Of a DNA stretch of 64,000 nt, positions 26,415 through 38,661 are shown piece by piece. Origin of the DNA: Crystallibacter degradans (lineage in GTDB: Bacteria > Actinomycetota > Actinomycetes > Actinomycetales > Micrococcaceae). Made by a program: the position numbers and the translations under genes. Each line of letters opens with the position of its first letter. Position 1 is the first letter of the stretch. The notes under the pieces were generated by a model. It did not search any database. It saw only the letters and a program-made list of their open reading frames with translations, and was not told where the DNA came from. The DNA is taken from the NCBI RefSeq assembly GCF_012952295.1, contig NZ_JABBCH010000014.1:47199-111198 (forward strand), in the 5' to 3' direction.

Positions 26415-26981
26415 ATGAACCAGATGGAAACGCAGGCCGAGGCAGCGGGCACACGGGTAGTGGAAGGCTGGACCGGCAGGCTCTTTGAGGACTTCACGGT
26501 CGGGGACCTTTACTATCACCCGTTCGGCAAGACCGTCACCGAGTCGGACAACCAGAGCTTCACGCTGATGACGCAGAACGTTGCGAAGACCCACGTCGAC
26601 AGCAACTTCGCCGCCGGGACCGAATTCGGCCGCCCGCTGGTGAACTCGACCTTCACGCTGGCGCTCGTGACCGGCCAGTCCACCATCGACCTGTCCATGA
26701 ACGTGTTCGCGAACATGGGCTGGGACGAGGTGCGGATGCCGAACCCGGTTTATGAAGGCGACACCATCTACTCCCGCTCGAAGGTTCTGGCCGTGCGCGA
26801 ATCCAAATCCCGTCCGAACCTGGGGCTGGTCACCGTCGCCACGGAGGGATTCAACCAGGACGGCGCCATCGTGATCAGCTACCGGCGCACCTTCATGGTC
26901 TACCGGCAGGGCTTCCTGCCCAGTGTGGAATCCTCCCGCCCGGACGAGTCCTCGCTGCCGGACGTGGAAGGCGCACGATGA
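26415..26981 (+). CDS. MaoC family dehydratase/enoyl-CoA hydratase
   Basis: 188 residues with a hot-dog fold: RLFEDFTVGDLYYHPFGKTV, then QNVAKTHVDSNFAAGTEFGR, where the hydratase D-x-N/H-type site lies. Two adjacent ATGs (26412 and 26415) are possible; the second has better spacing from AAGGA. It likely hydrates a branched unsaturated acyl-CoA, as mesaconyl-CoA hydratase does. Its stop overlaps the CitE-like start as ATGA. It is the first gene of the MaoC-lyase-CoA-transferase unit. Confidence 0.85.
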   Translation: MNQMETQAEAAGTRVVEGWTGRLFEDFTVGDLYYHPFGKTVTESDNQSFTLMTQNVAKTHVDSNFAAGTEFGRPLVNSTFTLALVTGQSTIDLSMNVFANMGWDEVRMPNPVYEGDTIYSRSKVLAVRESKSRPNLGLVTVATEGFNQDGAIVISYRRTFMVYRQGFLPSVESSRPDESSLPDVEGAR

Positions 26982-27895
26982 GCCCGGTCCAAACGGCACC
27001 GGCAGGCACAGTGCAGGTCAGCACCGGGCAGGCCGTCACGGCGGCGGCTACGGTCCGCGGCGCGGTGACGGCGCTGTTCGTTCCGGGCGACCGGCCCGAG
27101 CGCTTCGCCAAGGCTGCAGCTTCCGGCGCCGACGTCGTGATTATCGACTTGGAAGACGCCGTGGCGGCCGCGGACAAGGCATGCGCCCGGCAAGAAGCCG
27201 TGGCCGCGCTCACCGCTTTCGGCGCCAAGGGCAGCCAGGGCGTGCGTGCCTTGGTCCGGGTCAATGCCCAGGACACAGCAGAGTACGACGACGACATCCA
27301 GGCGCTGCTCGCACTGGCCTCGCAACCGGGACACGGCTTACTGGGTGTCATGCTGCCCAAGGCCGAGGACCCGGAGCAGGTAGCGGAACTGGCCGCAAAA
27401 CTGCCCGTTCCGTTGGTCGCCCTGGTGGAGTCCGCGCTGGGGCTCGTCAACGCCGTCGAACTTGCACGGGTGCCCGGGGTGGAGCGTCTGGCCTTCGGCG
27501 CCATCGACTTCGCCCTGGACATCGATGCCGACGGCAGCGACCGCGTACTGGACCATGCCCGCGCCCAGCTCGTGGTCGCATCCCGCGCCGCCGGAATCGC
27601 CCCGCCACTTGACTCGCCCTCAACCGACATCCGCGATACCGCAGCTGTTGCCGCCTCGGCCAAACTGGGCCGGGGCTTCGGCTTCGGCGGCAAGCTATGC
27701 ATCCACCCGGCCCAGCTGACCGCGGTTTCAGCGGCCTTCACTCCGTCACCGGAAGAGATCGCCTGGGCCCGCAAGATCCTCGCCACCGACGGGGGAGCGG
27801 TGCAGATGGACGGCCAGATGGTTGACCGGCCCGTCATCGACCGGGCCCGGCGCATTATTGAACGCACGGGCACAGAACCAACAGGACAGGATTAA
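26978..27895 (+). CDS. CitE-like CoA-ester lyase (HpcH/HpaI family)
   Basis: 305 residues. The motifs TALFVPGDRPERFAKAAASG, DVVIIDLEDAVAAADKACAR, LVALVESALGLVNAVELARV and GFGGKLCIHPAQL are those of malyl/citramalyl-CoA lyases; the Glu and Asp that bind magnesium are present. It should cleave a 3-hydroxyacyl-CoA dicarboxylate to acetyl- or propionyl-CoA and a keto acid such as pyruvate or glyoxylate. An N-terminal Thr/Ala-rich extension of about 25 residues is unusual. The start overlaps MaoC and the next gene follows after two bases. Confidence 0.87.
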   Translation: MSPVQTAPAGTVQVSTGQAVTAAATVRGAVTALFVPGDRPERFAKAAASGADVVIIDLEDAVAAADKACARQEAVAALTAFGAKGSQGVRALVRVNAQDTAEYDDDIQALLALASQPGHGLLGVMLPKAEDPEQVAELAAKLPVPLVALVESALGLVNAVELARVPGVERLAFGAIDFALDIDADGSDRVLDHARAQLVVASRAAGIAPPLDSPSTDIRDTAAVAASAKLGRGFGFGGKLCIHPAQLTAVSAAFTPSPEEIAWARKILATDGGAVQMDGQMVDRPVIDRARRIIERTGTEPTGQD

Positions 27896-27897
27896 TC

Positions 27898-29040
27898 ATG
27901 GCGACATTGCCACTGCAAGGAATTACCGTTGTCTCCCTCGAACAGGCCGTGGCGGCACCCTTCGCCACCCGGCAACTGGCAGACCTGGGCGCCCGGGTCA
28001 TCAAAGTTGAGCGCGATACCGGCGATTTTGCCCGCGGCTACGACGACAAGGTCGACGGCATGGCCAGCTACTTTGTCTGGCTGAACCGCAGCAAAGAGTC
28101 CATCGTGCTGGACCTGAAATCCGAATCCGGCCTCGCCGTGCTGCGCAAGCTCGTCGAACAGGCGGACGTCCTGGTGCAGAACCTCGCACCGGGAGCTGTC
28201 GAACGCCTCGGTCTGGGACCGGACGAAGCCCTCGCCCTGAACCCGCGGCTGATCCACGCCTCCATCTCCGGCTACGGCCGCGGCGGCCCGTACGCCACCA
28301 AGAAGGCCTACGACCTGCTGGTGCAATGCGAGTCCGGCATGCTCAGCGTCACCGGCACACCGGAGAACCCCGCGAAGGTCGGAGTCTCCATCGCAGACAT
28401 CTGCGCCGGCATGTACACCTACTCCGGAATCCTGACCTCGCTGCTCCAACGCGCGACGACGGGACGCGGCGACGTGCTGGAAGTATCCATGCTCGAAGCC
28501 CTCGCCGAATGGGTAGCCCAGCCGTACTTCTACGCGGAATACGGTGGGGAACAGCCGCGCCGCAGCGGTGCCGAACACGCCTCCATCGCACCCTACGGCC
28601 CGTTCCCTGCCGCCGACGGAACAGTGTTCTTCGGCATCCAGAACGAACGCGAGTGGAAGGTGTTCTGCTCGGACGTCCTGCACCGGCCCGAGCTTTTTGA
28701 AGACGCCCGGTTCGCCGGCAACTCCTCACGCGTGCGCAACCGACCGGAACTGCACGAAACCATCAACGCCGTTCTCGCGGCGCTGCCCGCCGACGAAGTG
28801 CTGGCCCGGCTGGATGAAGCCGGTATCGCCAACGCAAAACTGCGGACCATGCAGGAACTCTCCGCCCACCCGCAACTGGCCGAACGCAACCGCTGGCGCG
28901 ACGTCGACTCCCCGGTGGGCCCGCTGCGCAGCATGCTGCCGCCCGTAACCTCCCGGGAAGCAGCCGTGCGAATGGACCGGATCCCGGAAATCGGCGAACA
29001 CACGGAAAAGATCCTGGCCGAACTCGGCATCCGGCCGTGA
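27898..29040 (+). CDS. CaiB/BaiF family III CoA-transferase
   Basis: 380 residues. PLQGITVVSLEQAVAAPFAT and ADLGARVIKVERDTGDFARG open the protein; the catalytic Asp is likely that of VSIADICAGMYTYSGI. The sequence resembles succinyl-CoA-dependent transferases for mesaconate, itaconate or citramalate-like acids. It ends the MaoC-CitE-CaiB unit. Together with the divergent dehydrogenase this gives activation, oxidation, hydration and cleavage in one locus. Confidence 0.87.
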   Translation: MATLPLQGITVVSLEQAVAAPFATRQLADLGARVIKVERDTGDFARGYDDKVDGMASYFVWLNRSKESIVLDLKSESGLAVLRKLVEQADVLVQNLAPGAVERLGLGPDEALALNPRLIHASISGYGRGGPYATKKAYDLLVQCESGMLSVTGTPENPAKVGVSIADICAGMYTYSGILTSLLQRATTGRGDVLEVSMLEALAEWVAQPYFYAEYGGEQPRRSGAEHASIAPYGPFPAADGTVFFGIQNEREWKVFCSDVLHRPELFEDARFAGNSSRVRNRPELHETINAVLAALPADEVLARLDEAGIANAKLRTMQELSAHPQLAERNRWRDVDSPVGPLRSMLPPVTSREAAVRMDRIPEIGEHTEKILAELGIRP

Positions 29041-29125
29041 GGGGAGGCGCGCCGGTCCCGGCGGCGGGCGAGCTGCCGGAGACAGTATCGTAGGTATTTA
29101 TGGGAGCGGAAGAAACGGCGGAATC

Positions 29126-29845
29126 ATGAGCGAGCACAAAACGCGAGCTACCCGGCCGCCACAGCTGAGCGACCAGGCCTCGGCCTATGTCCGCGGGCTG
29201 ATCATGTCCGGCGAGCTGCGCCCGGGCACCCAGGTGCGGCCCGAAACCATCGGTGAAGCCCTGGATATTTCGACGACGCCGGCGCGTGAAGCGCTGCAGT
29301 CGTTGCGGGTGGAAGGCTTCCTCGAACTGCTTCCGCGCAAGGGCTTCCTTGTTGCCGCCCTGACGGGCCAGGACATCCGCGACCTCTTCCGCACCCAGGC
29401 GCTGATCGGCGGCGAACTTGCCGCGCGGGCGGCGGAAAAGGCCACTTCGGCAGAGAAAGCCGAACTCGAAGCGTTGCACCATGAGCTGATCGCCGCGGCC
29501 GCCCGCAACAACGTCGCACTGCTGGAAGAAAAGAACCATGCCTTCCACCGCGAAATCAACCTGCTGGCGGACTCCCGCAAGATCATCTGGGTCCTCGGCC
29601 TGGTCACACGCTACGTACCTCGCCAGTTCTACTCCAACATCCCAGGCTGGCCTCAGGCCACGGTGGAGGACCACGCCCGCCTGCTGGAAAGCATCCGCGC
29701 CAACGACGCCGCCGCCGCACGCACGGCGATGGAAGAGCACATCATGCACGCCGGCGAACTCCTGGCCGAGCACTTTGACTCGCGCATGGCTGCCGAAACG
29801 CCATCGCACGAGGTGAAGCCCGAGGACGCCGCGCAGCCGGTGTAA
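29126..29845 (+). CDS. GntR/FadR family regulator (FCD domain)
   Basis: 239 residues. Winged helix: QASAYVRGLIMSGELRPGTQ and GEALDISTTPAREALQSLRV. The C-terminal FCD domain has the metal-binding His pattern (FHREINLLADS, then EDHARLLESIRANDAAAART). These sense carboxylic acids, which suits the adjoining CoA-ester genes. It follows the CoA-transferase by 86 bp with a GTATCG at 29085 that is the complement of CGATAC, seen in the divergent promoter, so autoregulation is possible. Confidence 0.85.
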   Translation: MSEHKTRATRPPQLSDQASAYVRGLIMSGELRPGTQVRPETIGEALDISTTPAREALQSLRVEGFLELLPRKGFLVAALTGQDIRDLFRTQALIGGELAARAAEKATSAEKAELEALHHELIAAAARNNVALLEEKNHAFHREINLLADSRKIIWVLGLVTRYVPRQFYSNIPGWPQATVEDHARLLESIRANDAAAARTAMEEHIMHAGELLAEHFDSRMAAETPSHEVKPEDAAQPV

Positions 29846-29888
29846 CTGCATCTCTTGCCATCCAGCGCGACCTGGAGGCGTTCGCCGG

Positions 29889-30845
29889 CTAACCGTGCAG
29901 GCTGCGGTAGGCTGCGGCAGCGCCGGAGTGCAGCGGAAGGCCGGAGGTGTAGATCAGGGACCGGGCGTCCAGGTATTGCGCGCCGACGCTTTCTGCGGGC
30001 ACCAGCTCGGCGGCCTGCGAAACCAGGATCTCCACGAGACTGCCGACGACGTCGTTGGCCAGGTCATGGCGGGCCAACAGCAGGCTGGCGACGCCGATGG
30101 TGTCCACTTCGGTATCGGAGCCGTAGATTCCCGCTGGGATCCGGGCTGCCTTGTAGACGGCGCCGTACCTGCGCTGCAACATCTCGAGTTCTTCATTGAG
30201 CTCGAGGAGTCGGATCTCAGAGCCACCGGCAGCTGTTCCGGCGCTGATGGCGCCCACCGGAAACCCGCCGGCAAACAGCGCCGCGTCGACAGTCCCGTCG
30301 GCCAAGGCACCGGTAATTTCGGCCAGCGCGAGCGGATGGATATCGACGTCGTCCGGCGTTAGATTGGCAGCCGAGAGGATGCGGCGACCGGCAAACTGCG
30401 TTCCGCTGTCGTCGGGGCCGAGGCTGATGCGCCGTCCTTTGAGATCATTCAGGTTCCGGACGCTGGAGTCGGCCGGGACGGCGAATTGAAGGTAGTTTTG
30501 GTAAACCCGGCCAACCGCGTACAGCCCAGCCGGGTCCGCGCGGGCGGCGTCCGCCAGCGCCAGCGCCAGGGGAACGGTGCCATTACGCAGCAGCTCGAGG
30601 TTCTGCACGGTCCCGCTCGTGGTCCGGGGGAGCAGCCGGAATCCGGCACCGGAACGCTCTACTGCAGCGGCCAGCAACGCGGAAAATTCTGAGAAGAAGC
30701 CGCCGGGCTCGGCGGCTCCGATCTCGTAGTTCCTGACTTCCGCCGCTGTGCATCCGGTCAAGGTGAGGAAGGCTCCGGCTGCAGCGGCGGAGAGGAAGGT
30801 GCGCCGTCCCGGCTTGGCCAAGCTGCCGATGGTCTCAGTCCTCAT
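29889..30845 (-). CDS. TAXI family solute receptor, lipoprotein
   Basis: 318 residues. The signal GRRTFLSAAAAGAFLTLTGC has twin Arg and a lipobox, so a Tat-exported lipoprotein is likely. The mature part follows TAXI receptors of TRAP transporters: YEIGAAEPGGFFSEFSALLA, then LNDLKGRRISLGPDDSGTQF and a C-terminal SLIYTSGLPLHSG. No TRAP membrane subunit is in the window. Its start lies 11 bp inside the end of the histidine kinase gene, so it is coupled to a sensor, not a permease. Sensing of an organic acid is inferred. Confidence 0.85.
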   Translation of the reverse strand: MRTETIGSLAKPGRRTFLSAAAAGAFLTLTGCTAAEVRNYEIGAAEPGGFFSEFSALLAAAVERSGAGFRLLPRTTSGTVQNLELLRNGTVPLALALADAARADPAGLYAVGRVYQNYLQFAVPADSSVRNLNDLKGRRISLGPDDSGTQFAGRRILSAANLTPDDVDIHPLALAEITGALADGTVDAALFAGGFPVGAISAGTAAGGSEIRLLELNEELEMLQRRYGAVYKAARIPAGIYGSDTEVDTIGVASLLLARHDLANDVVGSLVEILVSQAAELVPAESVGAQYLDARSLIYTSGLPLHSGAAAAYRSLHG

Positions 30846-32385
30846 CGGGGACCTCCCGCTGTCCGCTCTCCACTGGGGTGAAGCGCGGGAAGACCGCGGT
30901 GGCGGTCAGGCCGCCGCCTTCCGTTTCGGAGAATTCCAGGACGCCAGCGAAGGATTGCGCGAGGGCCGCGGCGATGGCCAGGCCGAGGCCGGTGCCCGCC
31001 CGTGCGGCGCTGTTGCGTCCGGTGTCCCCGGGCGGTCGCGGCCCGGCCTGCACAGCGGCTTGCCTGTCCGCCAGTTCCGACCCGCGATAGAAGCGTTCCG
31101 TGAGCCTGCTTCGCGCTTCTGCCGGAACGCCCGGCCCGTTGTCTGCCACCGAAACACCGATCCGGGTGTATCCGTTGGCAGCGGGCCGGCGCTCGACGGC
31201 GACCCGGATAAGGCTGGCGCCAGCGGCGTACTTGCAGGCATTGTCGATCAATACGTCGAGTATCTGGGCCAGGACGGTCGCCGGGACGGCGGCCTCGACC
31301 TCTTCCAGAGCGTCCTCCAGTTCTTCTGTGGCAGTCTGGAGCTCAAGACCGATTCCGAGTTCGGAGGCGCTGCCCTGCCAGAAATCGACCCGGTCGGCCG
31401 CGACAGTCAAGGGCAGGCAGCGGGCAGTTGGCCCATCCGTCCGGCTGCCGGGACTTTCAGCAGCCGCGAGCTTGAGGAGATCATCCAGAATTCCCGCCAG
31501 CCGGTGGGATTCCGCCGCGGCCCGCTCGTAGCTGCGCCGGCCAATCTCGGAAACCGCAGGTTCCAGCGTGTCCAGGCGAAGTTGCAGGGCAGCCAGCGGG
31601 TTGCGCAGTTGGTGGGCCGTGTCCGCGACGAGCCGGCGCTGCGCCTCGGCCGAGCGGTGAACGTCGTCGGACATCGACTCGAAGGACCGGGTGAGCTCGC
31701 GCAATTCAGGCGGACCCCGGCGCGGCAACACCGGGTCCGGTGCTTCTGGTTCGTCTCTGCGCCGGCGGGCGAAGGGAAGGCTCTCGGTCAGCTGTTGCAC
31801 TCGTCCGCTCAGGCGCTCCAGCGGGCGCAGCACCCAGTTGCTGACGGAGTGGGCGAGGACGCCGAACGCTGCCAGCGCCGCGGCGACGCCGAGAAGGATG
31901 TACAACCAAGCGCGAACGATGTCTGCCTTGGCGGCACCAGTGGAGGCAACCAGCAGCACCGCCCCATTGACCTGGGCGTCGGTTCCCACCGGTTTGGCGA
32001 AGATCGCCTCGTCCTGGCTCCACGGCTTCAACGCATCCTGAGTTGTGGGCGACTGGTTGCGCAACGCTCTGGAAACCGCCTGCGATACTTCCGGAGAATC
32101 GAGGTCGACGCCGAGCGAACGGGCAGGCACCCCGCGGGTTGAGATCACGGCGAGGTCCTCCCCGTACAGCTCGTGGTAGGCCTCCATCTCGTCAAAGAGC
32201 GCGCCCGCTCCTTCACCGGTAACGTAGTTCTCGGCGAGGGAGGCGAAGCGCTGCACGTCGCCGTCGCGGGTGAGGACGAACTCCCGGGTCCGGGCCTCGG
32301 CGACGGACGCGCCCAGCGGGACGGCGAACGTCGCCACGGTCAGGGTCGCGAGCACGGCCAGCACCAGCAAGAGGCGGCTACGCAT
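30835..32385 (-). CDS. Sensor histidine kinase (TctE-like)
   Basis: 516 residues. Membrane helices at about 4-28 and 163-183 bracket an external sensor domain of about 130 residues. A HAMP-like linker leads to the phosphoacceptor His in ADTAHQLRNPLAALQLRLD, and ATP-binding N and G boxes in IDNACKYAAGASL, SVADNGPGVPAEA and AGTGLGLAIAAALA. The ATP lid is extended by a Gln/Pro/Gly-rich insert. It lies between the response regulator (three-base gap) and the TAXI receptor (11-bp overlap). TctDE systems control tricarboxylate uptake, which fits the MHS transporter upstream. Confidence 0.87.
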   Translation of the reverse strand: MRSRLLLVLAVLATLTVATFAVPLGASVAEARTREFVLTRDGDVQRFASLAENYVTGEGAGALFDEMEAYHELYGEDLAVISTRGVPARSLGVDLDSPEVSQAVSRALRNQSPTTQDALKPWSQDEAIFAKPVGTDAQVNGAVLLVASTGAAKADIVRAWLYILLGVAAALAAFGVLAHSVSNWVLRPLERLSGRVQQLTESLPFARRRRDEPEAPDPVLPRRGPPELRELTRSFESMSDDVHRSAEAQRRLVADTAHQLRNPLAALQLRLDTLEPAVSEIGRRSYERAAAESHRLAGILDDLLKLAAAESPGSRTDGPTARCLPLTVAADRVDFWQGSASELGIGLELQTATEELEDALEEVEAAVPATVLAQILDVLIDNACKYAAGASLIRVAVERRPAANGYTRIGVSVADNGPGVPAEARSRLTERFYRGSELADRQAAVQAGPRPPGDTGRNSAARAGTGLGLAIAAALAQSFAGVLEFSETEGGGLTATAVFPRFTPVESGQREVPDED

Positions 32386-32388
32386 TGC

Positions 32389-33051
32389 TCAGGCTGTCCA
32401 CCGGTAGCCGAACCCGCGGATCGTCTCGATCACTCCGCTGCGGCCGAGCTTGGACCGCAACGCATTCATGTGGACGTCCAGGCTGCGCGAGACGGTGACA
32501 AAGGCATCGCCCCAAATGCGGTCCATCAGCTGCTGCCGGCTCACCGCCGCACCGGGTTCCTCCAGCAGTATGGCCAGCAGTTCGAACTCCTTGGTGGTCA
32601 ACTGGACCGGTGCGCCGTCGACGGTCACGCTGCGCGAACCGAGATCGACGGCGATATCGCCAAACCTCCATACCGCCGGTGCCGGCACCGAAGAGGTGCG
32701 GGCCAGCCGGCGGCCGATCGCCTCGATCCTCGCCAGCAGCTCGGCCATCCGGGCGGGTTTGACCAGGTAATCGTCCGCGCCGCTGCGAAGTGCGCGCACC
32801 ACGCTGCGTTCGTCGTCGCGGGCGGTCAGGACGACGACGGGGACCAGGCTCACCTGCCGCAGTTGGCGAAGCACGTCGATCCCGTCGGCATCGGGGAGAC
32901 CGAGGTCCAGGAGGACGACGTCGAAATCCTGGTGCCGGGTCAGCAGGTCCAGTCCCCGGCTCATCCGTACGGACGGGATGCGGTGCATGGCCAGGCCATC
33001 GACAATGGCTTCCGCCACGCCGTCGTCGTCCTCGACAATGCCGACCCGCAT
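32389..33051 (-). CDS. OmpR/PhoB-type response regulator
   Basis: 220 residues from the ATG of MRVGIVEDDDGVAEAIVDGL, which has GAAGGAG upstream. Receiver: acidic DDD, phosphoacceptor Asp in VVLLDLGLPDADGIDVL, Lys in YLVKPARMAELLARIE. Winged helix: FELLAILLEEPGAAVSRQQL and DVHMNALRSKLGRSGVIETI. It is cotranscribed with the kinase and the TAXI receptor. A candidate binding site with 11-bp spacing lies upstream of the MHS transporter gene. Confidence 0.9.
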   Translation of the reverse strand: MRVGIVEDDDGVAEAIVDGLAMHRIPSVRMSRGLDLLTRHQDFDVVLLDLGLPDADGIDVLRQLRQVSLVPVVVLTARDDERSVVRALRSGADDYLVKPARMAELLARIEAIGRRLARTSSVPAPAVWRFGDIAVDLGSRSVTVDGAPVQLTTKEFELLAILLEEPGAAVSRQQLMDRIWGDAFVTVSRSLDVHMNALRSKLGRSGVIETIRGFGYRWTA

Positions 33052-33129
33052 GCTGCTCCTTCGCTGCTCACGGCAACGTCGGCGGGGCCGCAAGGGCTCC
33101 GCCGACGATGCTGGAATATTGGTTTGAGT

Positions 33130-34548
33130 CTACTTCGTTGGGACCAGCTCCGGCTGCTCGGAAGCAGCGGCCTGAGCGGTGTCAGTGGTTGAGTCTGCGA
33201 CGGTGTCCGACGTCGTGCCGGTGGCGTCCGAAGGCCTGCGCAGATCCAGCTGGGAGTTCTTCGACGGTTCCTTGACCATGAAGGCGGCGAGCATGGTCAA
33301 GGCGATGCAGCCGGTGACGTACCAGAAGAACATCGACTCGACGCCGGCCTGCTTCAGTGCCAGGGCGACCGGCTCCGCGGTGCCGCCGAACAACGCTGCG
33401 ACGATCGCGTGGGGGAGCCCTACGCCGAGCGCCCGCACCTTGGTCGGGAACATCTCCGCCTTGATGATCGCGCTGAGCGAGGTGTAGCCGGTGACGAAGA
33501 CCAGGCCGACCATCATAAGGCCGAAGGCTGCGAACACGTTGGACGTGTGGGAGAGCATGGTCAGCAGCGGGACGGTGGCGATGGTGCCGCCGATGGAGAA
33601 GAAGAGCATGATCTTGCGGCGGCCGATCTTGTCCGACAGTGCGCCGGCGATCGGCTGGAGCAGCATGAAGATGAACAGGGCGATGAAGCTGATCATGGCC
33701 GCATCTTCCTTGGAAATGCCGGAGGTGTTGACCATGTACTTCTGCATGTAGCTGGTGTAGACGTAGAACGCTACGGTGCCGCCCAGCGCCAGGCCGAAGA
33801 CGGCGGCGAGCTGCTTCGGGTACTTGGCCAGGGCGCGCAGGCCGCCGACCTGCTTCTGGCCATCGGCCTTGGCGCGGGTCTGCTCCTCCTTGTAGTGATC
33901 GGACTCGTCCATGCCGCGGCGCAGCAACATCACGGCCAGGCCGGCGACGGCGCCGACGACGAACGGAATGCGCCAGCCGTAGGCGTACATCTGCTCTTCA
34001 GTGAGGATGTTCTGCAGCAGGATCATCAGCAGCAGGGCCGACAGCTGGCCCATGATGATGGAGACGTACTGGAAACTGGAGTAGAAACCGCGGCGTCCCG
34101 GGGTGGAGATCTCTGACAGGTAGGTGGCGCTGGAGCCGAACTCCCCGCCGACGCTCAGGCCCTGCAGCAACCGGGCCAGCAGCAGGATGATCGGGGCTGC
34201 GATGCCGATGGTCTGGTAGGACGGCGAAAGTGCGATCATCAGCGAGCCGGCGCCCATCAGCAGGACCGAGACCGCCAGGGCGTTGCGGCGGCCGAACCGG
34301 TCCGCATACATGCCCAGCAGCCAGCCGCCCAGCGGGCGCATCAGGAAGCCGACCGCGAAGATCGATGCCGCCGCCAGCAGCTGCGCCGTCAGGTCGTCCG
34401 CCGGGAAGAACGACTTGGCAAAGTAGATGCTGAAGGAAGCGTAGACGAACCAGTCGAACCATTCGATCAGGTTGCCCAGGCAGCCCTTGACGACATTGCT
34501 GACCACCCGGGACTTGGGTGGGTTTGGCGCTGCGGTGTGCGTTGACAT
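33130..34548 (-). CDS. MFS transporter of the metabolite:H+ symporter (MHS) family
   Basis: 472 residues from the ATG of MSTHTAAPNPPKSRVV, with GAGGAGGAACTCGG upstream. The MHS signature KGCLGNLIEWFDWFVYASFS opens the first of 12 helices; the loop signature RFGRRNALAVSVLLMGAGSL follows helix 2. Relatives carry citrate, 2-oxoglutarate, shikimate or proline with protons. The cytosolic tail is acidic and Thr-rich. It is upstream of the two-component genes on the same strand with a 78-bp gap, so it is probably their main target. Confidence 0.88.
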   Translation of the reverse strand: MSTHTAAPNPPKSRVVSNVVKGCLGNLIEWFDWFVYASFSIYFAKSFFPADDLTAQLLAAASIFAVGFLMRPLGGWLLGMYADRFGRRNALAVSVLLMGAGSLMIALSPSYQTIGIAAPIILLLARLLQGLSVGGEFGSSATYLSEISTPGRRGFYSSFQYVSIIMGQLSALLLMILLQNILTEEQMYAYGWRIPFVVGAVAGLAVMLLRRGMDESDHYKEEQTRAKADGQKQVGGLRALAKYPKQLAAVFGLALGGTVAFYVYTSYMQKYMVNTSGISKEDAAMISFIALFIFMLLQPIAGALSDKIGRRKIMLFFSIGGTIATVPLLTMLSHTSNVFAAFGLMMVGLVFVTGYTSLSAIIKAEMFPTKVRALGVGLPHAIVAALFGGTAEPVALALKQAGVESMFFWYVTGCIALTMLAAFMVKEPSKNSQLDLRRPSDATGTTSDTVADSTTDTAQAAASEQPELVPTK

Positions 34549-34577
34549 CCGAGTTCCTCCTCGTGCCCTGGACGGGC

Positions 34578-34601
34578 AGTTGATTGGTGTTTCCATCAAC
34601 T
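34578..34601. promoter_or_regulatory. Inverted repeat in the MHS transporter leader
   Basis: Arms AGTTGAT and ATCAACT enclose ten bases, 30-53 bp before the start codon. It may be an RNA hairpin or a repressor site. A second short repeat, CTGTG to CACAG, lies at 34600-34617. Confidence 0.35.
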
Positions 34602-34640
34602 GTGTCTCCCGTCACAGGGCACGGCCAGCTTTCGGAGGAA

Positions 34641-34654
34641 TTCTTAACCGCTCC

Positions 34655-34661
<7 letters not shown>
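34641..34661. promoter_or_regulatory. Candidate response-regulator box between copA and the MHS gene
   Basis: CTTAA occurs twice 11 bp apart (34643 and 34654), the geometry of OmpR/PhoB-family tandem sites. The same bases form an inverted repeat, TTCTTAA to TTAAGAA, across the copA stop codon, so a copA terminator is the alternative. It is about 93 bp upstream of the MHS start. Confidence 0.45.
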
Positions 34662-37975
<3,314 letters not shown>

Positions 37976-38071
37976 GGTCTTTCCTTTCCGTCTGTTTTGT
38001 TCAAGTGGTTGCGCCGGGCCGCGGCTACTTCGGTAAGCAGCGGCAGCCCGGCGAGGGAGCGGTAAGACGGC

Positions 38072-38599
38072 TCAAGCGTGTTCGTGCGTGTGGTGCTCGT
38101 GTGCCTTGTCGACGGAGTGCTGGCGGTGGTGCGCATGGTCCTGGGTGTATTCGTCCAGCCGCAGCAGCATCGCGAGGGCCATCGCCGGCAGCATCAGCAG
38201 ATGTCCGGCGGCCATCACGGTGTGGCCGTCGATCAGGCCCATCCATAGCGGGACGAAGAGCACGATGAACGGCAGGTACATGGCCGCGCCCATCTCGATA
38301 ATCGGTGCCCAGCTGTGCCCGCGGAACTTCATCCAGGCACCCATCGCCACCGTCATGTTCGTCGCCATCACCAGGGAGGCCACGTCCGGCCGGTCGAACA
38401 CGGCGGAGACGCCGGCGGTGCCGGTCAGCCAGTTCCAGACGGGGTCCAGGATGACCATGCCGAGGATCATGGCGACCACCATTTCCAGGTAGTGCCGGGT
38501 GAAAAGCCAGACACGCCTGCCGCGGCTAGCGGAGGACGCGGACGTGGAGGTGGAGGTGGAGGTGCCGGTAGTGGAAGCGTGAAGTTCAGTGTTGTTCAT
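38072..38599 (-). CDS. Four-helix membrane protein with His-rich tail in the copper operon
   Basis: 175 residues from MNNTELHASTTG; AAGG precedes the ATG. A Thr/Ser repeat (TGTSTSTSTSASS) leads to four hydrophobic segments, including HYLEMVVAMILGMVILDPVW and MVMAAGHLL-type helices, and the C terminus ends DHAHHRQHSVDKAHEHHTHE. The His cluster suggests metal binding at the membrane. Its place between the copper chaperone and copA supports a copper role; I do not recognise a named family. Confidence 0.75.
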   Translation of the reverse strand: MNNTELHASTTGTSTSTSTSASSASRGRRVWLFTRHYLEMVVAMILGMVILDPVWNWLTGTAGVSAVFDRPDVASLVMATNMTVAMGAWMKFRGHSWAPIIEMGAAMYLPFIVLFVPLWMGLIDGHTVMAAGHLLMLPAMALAMLLRLDEYTQDHAHHRQHSVDKAHEHHTHEHA

Positions 38600-38661
38600 T
38601 GTTTTTGCCTTCAGTTGTGGAGATGGGATGGGAGGAGGGGGAGTAGCAAGGGGGCGGGCGG

